NCBI RefSeq assembly: GCF_030272615.1
Contig: NC_081409.1
Span: forward strand, 875,618,594-875,682,593
Direction: 5' to 3'
DNA: 64,000 bases
Source of the DNA: Cryptomeria japonica
Taxonomy: Eukaryota > Streptophyta > Pinopsida > Cupressales > Cupressaceae
This document shows positions 59,103 to 64,000 of this stretch, one piece after another. Below the pieces are notes generated by a model that made no database searches, had not been told where the DNA came from, and saw nothing but the letters and a program-made list of their open reading frames with translations. The first letter of the stretch is position 1; each line of letters begins with the position of its first letter. The translations under genes were made by a program, and so were the position numbers.

Positions 59103-59855
59103 TGTTAGAAAATGCACACTCCAATGAGAAATTGTAGGTGATTGAACATATCCTCATTGATGGCAACCTTACAATCCTATGGCACCGGCATAGGCACTGA
59201 CACCGACACCGGTAGTGGCAAAGATGTTTACTGGCACCCCAACCGACAGGATTTTATTTTGTATTTAATTGTAAAATCTTTTTTGTAAAGCTAACAAGGT
59301 GAATTGTAAAAGGACTCATATAAGTATGAGATCTTGTAGATCATTTAAGAATGCAATGGATGTATGGAATGTAATAGGTAGATGCAAATATTAAGGTAGA
59401 TTATGGAATAAGGTTTATGGAAGTTGAATGAGCTTAAACCGGTATTGAACCTGGCATAGCAGATGCTTAACCGAAGCAGTACATGATATTGGATTTACAT
59501 AATCCATTTTTATAAGTTAGTGAGACTTCCCTTTTGCATTTAAGTAGTGAGCTTTAGGTAGTTGGCCTTCCTACATGTGGAGGCTCCTATTGTAAGTAAT
59601 ATTCACTTATTGTCCAGTGAGCAAATATTGTGGGTCACAAATCCCACCAAGATTTTTCCCACACTGGGTTTCCTCATTAAAAATATTGTGTTATGGTGTG
59701 CTTTCTATTTCGTGGTTATTAATCTTATTTACTGCATTATTTCTAGTTTATTGGTACACTATTTTGGCATGCAATTCATTTAATAAGTTAAGAAAATCCA
59801 TTAACCGATTAGATACTGATTCACCCCCCTCTCAGTATCTTTTAGAATCCTAACA
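59103..59855 (+). repeat. A2 3' LTR
   Basis: 753 bp, TG...CA, followed by GATTA. Arms AGATACTGA (59811-59819) and TCAGTATCT (59832-59840) are perfect. Most differences from the 5' LTR are C/T or G/A, as expected of methylated, silenced DNA. Confidence 0.94.
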
Positions 59856-60640
59856 GATTAAGTGGCTAGATTATTTCATTCAAGATGAGATGTTGTTTAG
59901 TAGAAATTAGTTGTGTATACCTTCGAGCTTTGTAAGAGAAAATCTGATAAAGGAGAAGCATAATGGAGGATTAGCCAGACACTTTGGAGTAGATAAGACA
60001 ACAACCTTGGAAAGAGAATTACTTTTGGCCTTAGATTCATAAGGATGTCAAGAAATTTGTGCAAAGTTGTAGAATTTGTCAACTTGCAAAAGATAATAGT
60101 CAGAATGGCAGATTGTATAAGCCTTTGATAGTTTTGAAGAGACCTTAGGATCATGACATAAGCATGGATTTTATACTTGGATTGCCTAAGATATAGAGAG
60201 GAAATGATTCTATATTTGTGGTGGTGGATAGATTCTCAAATATGACACATTTCATACCTTGCAAGAAGAAAATAGATGTAGTATATGTTGCTGACCTATT
60301 TTTCAAGGAGGTGGTGAGATTGCATGGATTACCTAAGAGTATAGTTTTAGATAGAGACACTAAGTTTGTTGGACATTTTTGGAGAACATTTTGGAAAAAG
60401 ATGAAGATATATTTGAAGTTTAGTTCTAATTTTCACCCATAGACTGATGGACAGACAAAGGTAGTGAATAGAAGTTTGGGAAATTTGTTGAGATGCCTAG
60501 TTGGAGAGAAGACCGAAAGTTGGGACTTGATTCTTGCACAAGAAGAATTTGCCTACAATAATTCAATGAATGGGAGTACCAAAAGAACACCATTTGAGAT
60601 TGTTACTAGAGTACCCTAGAGGCATATTAAAACTGAGAGA
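59856..60640 (+). pseudogene. K integrase
   Basis: Resumes after A2 as KWLDYFIQDEMLFSRN. The zinc-binding HHCC region has HNGGLARHFG (about 59958) and CRICQ (about 60069). The core has MDFILGLP (first Asp, ~60163) and [13 protein letters not shown] (second Asp, ~60351). The expected catalytic Glu in the DGQTEVVNRSL context is Lys here (codon AAG, 60458-60460). Stops occur at ~59909, 60148 and 60439. It would insert element DNA into chromosomes in active relatives. Confidence 0.88.
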
Positions 60641-61158
60641 CATCAGTAATGAGGATAAACAAAGTGCAAAAGTAGAATTATTTGTAGAACAAATGAAGGC
60701 AGTACATATTCAGGTAAAACAACATTTGGAGGATATGAACAATAGATATAAGGATAAATCAGATGAAAAGAGGAGATATAAGGAATTTGAAGTTGGAGAT
60801 GAAGTGATGGTGTATTTGAGAAAAGAAAGATTCCCAGTTGGTACCTACAATAAGTTGAAGATGAGGAAGTTACCAAATACTTTGGGTATTTCACCTATAT
60901 TCAATATTGCAGACTTGTATTAGTATCATGAGGCATAATTTAATGAAGACAATGCAACAGACTTGGAGAAGTAGATACCCCAGAAGGTAGTGGACTATAT
61001 TGAAGAGATTTTAGATAGAAAAATTGGGCATAACACTCACAACAAGTAGTATAGAGAGTATCTTGTGAAGTGGAATGGTAGACTAGTTGAAGATTCATCA
61101 TGGATTTCTTAGGCTGAGGTGGACCATCTTGGTTTTCCTTTTGCCCCGACAAAGTGAG
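60641..61158 (+). pseudogene. K integrase C-terminus and chromodomain
   Basis: [20 protein letters not shown] and [20 protein letters not shown] (GPY/F-type module; about 60690-60845), then VDYIEEILDRKIG and EYLVKWNGRLVEDSSWI (about 61044-61094), a chromodomain core. The latter directs chromoviruses to particular chromatin in known relatives. TAG stops at about 61048 and 61109. Confidence 0.85.
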
Positions 61159-61188
61159 AAATTCACTTTTCAATCAATCCCAGATGTC

Positions 61189-61992
61189 TGATGCAAGAGC
61201 ATCCCTAGTTCTTGGCGATCTTGCATCAACCAAAAACATTTTCCTTTTAGTTTGTTTCTTGTTTTGCAGTTTCAGTATTTCCTTTAGCATTTCATTATGT
61301 TTTCTCACTAGATGTTGCAGAACTGGATTTCGTTCGTGGACATGTTCATCAATCTTATCCTTGGTCTATGGGATATTTGGATCTTTTTTTTGACAAATTA
61401 TCGCTTCTAGAGTATGGGATAGTATTCTTTCATCTGTATGGAATCCGTTTGGACCTATTTGTTGTTGGTGATTCTTGTGGATCTTTCCTATGGCTTGCAA
61501 AGCTTGATTTTGTCATTTCCAACATTCCTTGGTTTGTTTCTAACCTTCCTTTTGGGTCCACACATCATTCTATATTATTTTCAGAGGGATTCCTTGGTGG
61601 AGGTCGAGCTTGTGTTCTACACATTTCAATTTTTTCTTCAGTGTTTGTTCCTTCTTGTTCCAATGCAGATCATCTTGGAGCTTGTATTTCATATAAATCA
61701 TTATATTTGTGCAGAATCAATCAAGATAGGATATATCAAAGATAGAAGAATAATCATAAGATTGAGAGATTCAGAGTTGGCTTGCATTCTTGCTTGAGCC
61801 CAGATACTATGTAGTCAAGACTATGAGCCAAATTTGTGAGCCCAGATGTTATAGATAGTTTGTAATTGAATTATATGATATAACAAAGACTGATTTTGCA
61901 TTTCCTACATCACATTGTGTTGTTTGTGTTGTATTTTATTTTATGCACGATCCAGATTGTTCACTTTGAGGACCCTCCTAACCATGACTACA
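61189..61992 (+). repeat. K 3' LTR
   Basis: About 804 bp, starts TGATGCAAGAGCATCC, pairs with 41631-42433. Short hydrophobic ORFs inside are chance readings. Confidence 0.85.
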
Positions 61993-63660
61993 CCATCACC
62001 ACAAACTCAAATCTATTTGCAAATCATTCACATACACTTCTCACACAATTCACTTCTCATCCATACTCAAGTCATCCATCTGCACCTCTTATATATGAGA
62101 TACAACATTGAAATACTAATCAAGAATCAACCAAAACATGATAAGAAATATTACATAAAATAAGCCACTTAATAGACCTAAAATAGTTAGATTGGTCCAC
62201 TCTAGGAGAAAGAGGGAACCAAACATATCATAATATATCATTCTAGGAATGATCCGACAATATGCACATACTAACATATAATCCAAGGGATGCTATAAAG
62301 CGTAATGTGTATATATGATCAACTAGTTATCCACATAACCACTTCCAATGCAAAATGCTCCATGCAAATCTCAACACACCAAGGTGAGACCGAAATAAAT
62401 ATCTCAACACATCTTCCAACATATATCTAGACCAAAATAACATGATCCACTAAACTACAATGCAATTAGCAACATATCAAGAGAGCACCAAAAGCATTTT
62501 GGACCACCCTGAATATAGGGTGACACAAACAACACCAAAAGAGTATGAAGACCAACATCCATCCAGGTAACCAAGGTATTGGGATGTTTTTTGAATTTTT
62601 TTTCTACCATGGGTTTAAGGTTTATTTTTGCTATAATGTTAGATTCACGTCGCGTTCACCAAATGATGCTCTGCAAAAAGGGCAATGTTAGACTAAAACC
62701 TATGGTCGTATAACACACAAAAATACAAGAAACAAATACAAACGTTAGTGTTAATCAACCAAAAACTAGTCTAAGCAGGCATACCAAGAGATACACTAAA
62801 AACAAAGTAAAACATTTAACTATGAAAATAAATGCAAGAAGACATCTCCAAATGTCTTCTACCATTCTCATAGCTCCTCCTCCCTTGTTCCTCTCCTCTC
62901 CAAGTTCCAAATTAGTGTTGTAGACACTTAAAAATAATTATTTAATTATTTTTAATTCCTTGCATAATTAATTAATTAATTATGTTAATTCAAATTCCTC
63001 TCAATATTAATTAAATATAATTAAAATTGTCACTATAGCATATGATTGATTTATTTAATAAATCACTCCCTTTCTTTATTCTTCTAAAAAAATCAAATCC
63101 TCACAAATCTTCCTCTTAGCTAATTAATTTCAATTAATTAGTTAACCTACATGATTCCTACAAATCATCTTCTTAATTCATTCTTCTAGAAACTCCCTAA
63201 ACTCACTTAACATTATTCTTCTAATTTTTTATTCCCTCCACTCATTCTCTCTCCTAGTCAAATTCTCCTACAAATATTAATCCCGCCTAACTTTTCCTCT
63301 AATCCCCCTCCTAATGAGTCGTTAATGGTTAATCATCATGATTAGCCACAAAGTCAACTCTTTGTCCTTTTCATCCAGCCACTAGCTTTAAATGCTCTTT
63401 TCCTAGGTGAATGTAAGATTTTTGAAATCACACATTCCTCTAGGCATCCCCTCTCCCAAGGAATTTTTAATTCTTTTTTTATTCCTCCAATCCCCATGAT
63501 ATCCTTTTTTGGAGAATTTTTAATTCCTCCAATGCATCTTGTGGAGTGTGGAGATAAGAAATGTCTTTAAGGCATATTTCTTGGTCCCCACACCCTCTCT
63601 TGGACCTTGTGTGAGCTCACAAGTAAATCTTAGCCCTTCATCTTGAATTCATCCTAGCCA
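61993..63660. other. Flank right of K, no gene seen
   Basis: A/C-rich to 62560, then AT-rich. 62930-63190 has many TTAATTAATT runs. No coding region or paired repeat recognised. Confidence 0.4.
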
Positions 63661-63674
63661 TCCATTTCCCTCTC

Positions 63675-63720
63675 CTCTTCCTATAAAATAGGGCTCCATC
63701 CCTTCATTTAAACATCTTGA
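63675..63720 (+). promoter_or_regulatory. Core promoter candidate near right edge
   Basis: CTATAAAATAGGG at 63681-63693 in a pyrimidine-rich setting (CCCTCTCCTCTTC before, CTCCATCCCTTC after) is a strong plant TATA region. A start about 30 bp on would fall near 63712. A donor-like GAAGGTAAAAT occurs at 63919. It may be the promoter of another LTR or of a gene beyond the edge. Confidence 0.5.
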
Positions 63721-64000
63721 AATCCAGTAAGCTTATGCTGCCCTTTTGAGCCCAGAAAATCATCTTGGCAACTTGATCATCTCATCCTTATCATTTTTCA
63801 AATCCATTCCATTTGTGCACAACATTGGAGAGCCATCCACATCCAGCAATCAAAGGAGAACATCAAATGGAGCATTATCAAGGGGCGCCTTCACTTCATC
63901 AAGCTCAATCTGAAGGAGAAGGTAAAATAGCAAGGTGAAATGGTCTTTTAATGATATTTTAGCATTCTGCATGTTTATTTCATTATGTTTTGATCATTTC

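Larger units (their letters stand above)
53022..59855 (+). mobile_element. Element A2: complete non-autonomous Sirevirus-like LTR retrotransposon
   Basis: 5-bp duplication GATTA at 53017-53021 and 59856-59860; LTRs 53022-53768 and 59103-59855, diverged about 6% by eye. Primer site, gag, spacer, ORF2 and polypurine tracts occur in order on the plus strand. It carries no pol domain. It lies in the RNase H/integrase region of K, whose frame continues after it. At 6,834 bp it is the only copy here free of internal insertions and best shows the family plan. Confidence 0.95.
41631..61992 (+). mobile_element. Element K: Ty3/gypsy chromovirus, decayed and carrying three insertions
   Basis: LTRs at 41631-42433 and 61189-61992 (about 800 bp each, diverged by roughly a tenth by eye). 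Internal order: Gag, protease, RT, RNase H, integrase, chromodomain, so it is a chromovirus of the gypsy class. Interrupted by B+ (43042-49230), S2 (49893-51099) and A2 (53022-59855). Without these it is about 6.1 kb, normal for this group. Stops and frameshifts are spread through all domains. Target duplication could not be confirmed: the 5' LTR start is eroded (TCCAACAAGAGC against TGATGCAAGAGC). Confidence 0.9.

Noticed and set aside
61154-61797. Overlapping hydrophobic ORFs in the K 3' LTR
   Set aside because: The region aligns with the 5' LTR at 41631-42433, where the frames differ and are broken; LTR sequence, not a gene.

Overview
This is plant nuclear DNA made almost entirely of nested, decaying LTR retrotransposons. 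I found no host gene, rRNA, tRNA gene or CRISPR array. The indicators are tRNA-iMet-type primer sites (TGGTATCAGAGC), plant-type copia and chromovirus proteins, plant LTR blocks (C-tract before the 3' end, GGTTTTTCCC block), AT-rich sequence and many C-to-T-type stop codons. The depth of nesting and the spacing suggest a large repeat-rich genome. A gymnosperm is my guess, but the sequence does not prove it.

Left stack (1-23471). Element D (+; 3' LTR 22530-23471; 5' part outside the window) carries element A0 (-; 5' LTR 17904-18696; rest runs off the left edge). A0 carries C (-; 2393-17665; 5-bp duplication TTCTC). C carries A1 (-; 7789-16437; duplication CTGTA). A1 carries a solo LTR (11350-12411; duplication AGTTC) and an unidentified ~1 kb insert. 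A0, A1, D and the right-hand copy A2 belong to one family, and C is a divergent relative. Where the whole internal region is visible (A1, A2), it has a gag with four zinc knuckles followed by a ~1,160-codon second ORF (ORF2) of unknown function. No protease, integrase, reverse transcriptase or RNase H is present. Repeated GGGGGAG polypurine tracts, the iMet primer site and the coiled-coil/zinc-knuckle gag point to a Sirevirus-like (Ty1/copia) origin. These elements probably depend on a relative for their enzymes.

Middle (23472-41630). Element E (-) carries a different ORF family, also found in B+ at 43-49 kb. It is interrupted by a young 4.2-kb copia element G (24794-28989; 468-bp LTRs about 2% diverged; duplication CCACT), which encodes only Gag and protease plus an unfamiliar acidic C-terminal region, and by a solo LTR (31952-33064). 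Then come a degenerate ORF-bearing remnant F, tandem repeats, a T-rich tract, the 3' end of a second G-like element and two truncated LTRs.

Right stack (41631-61992). A Ty3/gypsy chromovirus K (+; Gag, protease, RT, RNase H, integrase, chromodomain; many stops) is broken by three insertions: B+ (43042-49230; GAAGC), a solo LTR (49893-51099; CTGGT) and A2 (53022-59855; GATTA). Removing them gives a ~6.1 kb element, and K's reading resumes across each one. The last 2 kb holds AT-rich sequence and a TATA-type promoter near the right edge.

Most notable: (1) a family of LTR elements that keeps a large unknown ORF without pol; (2) a hairpin with a C-rich loop just inside the LTR 3' end, whose arms change in compensating fashion between LTR families; (3) the Gag-protease-X copia element.
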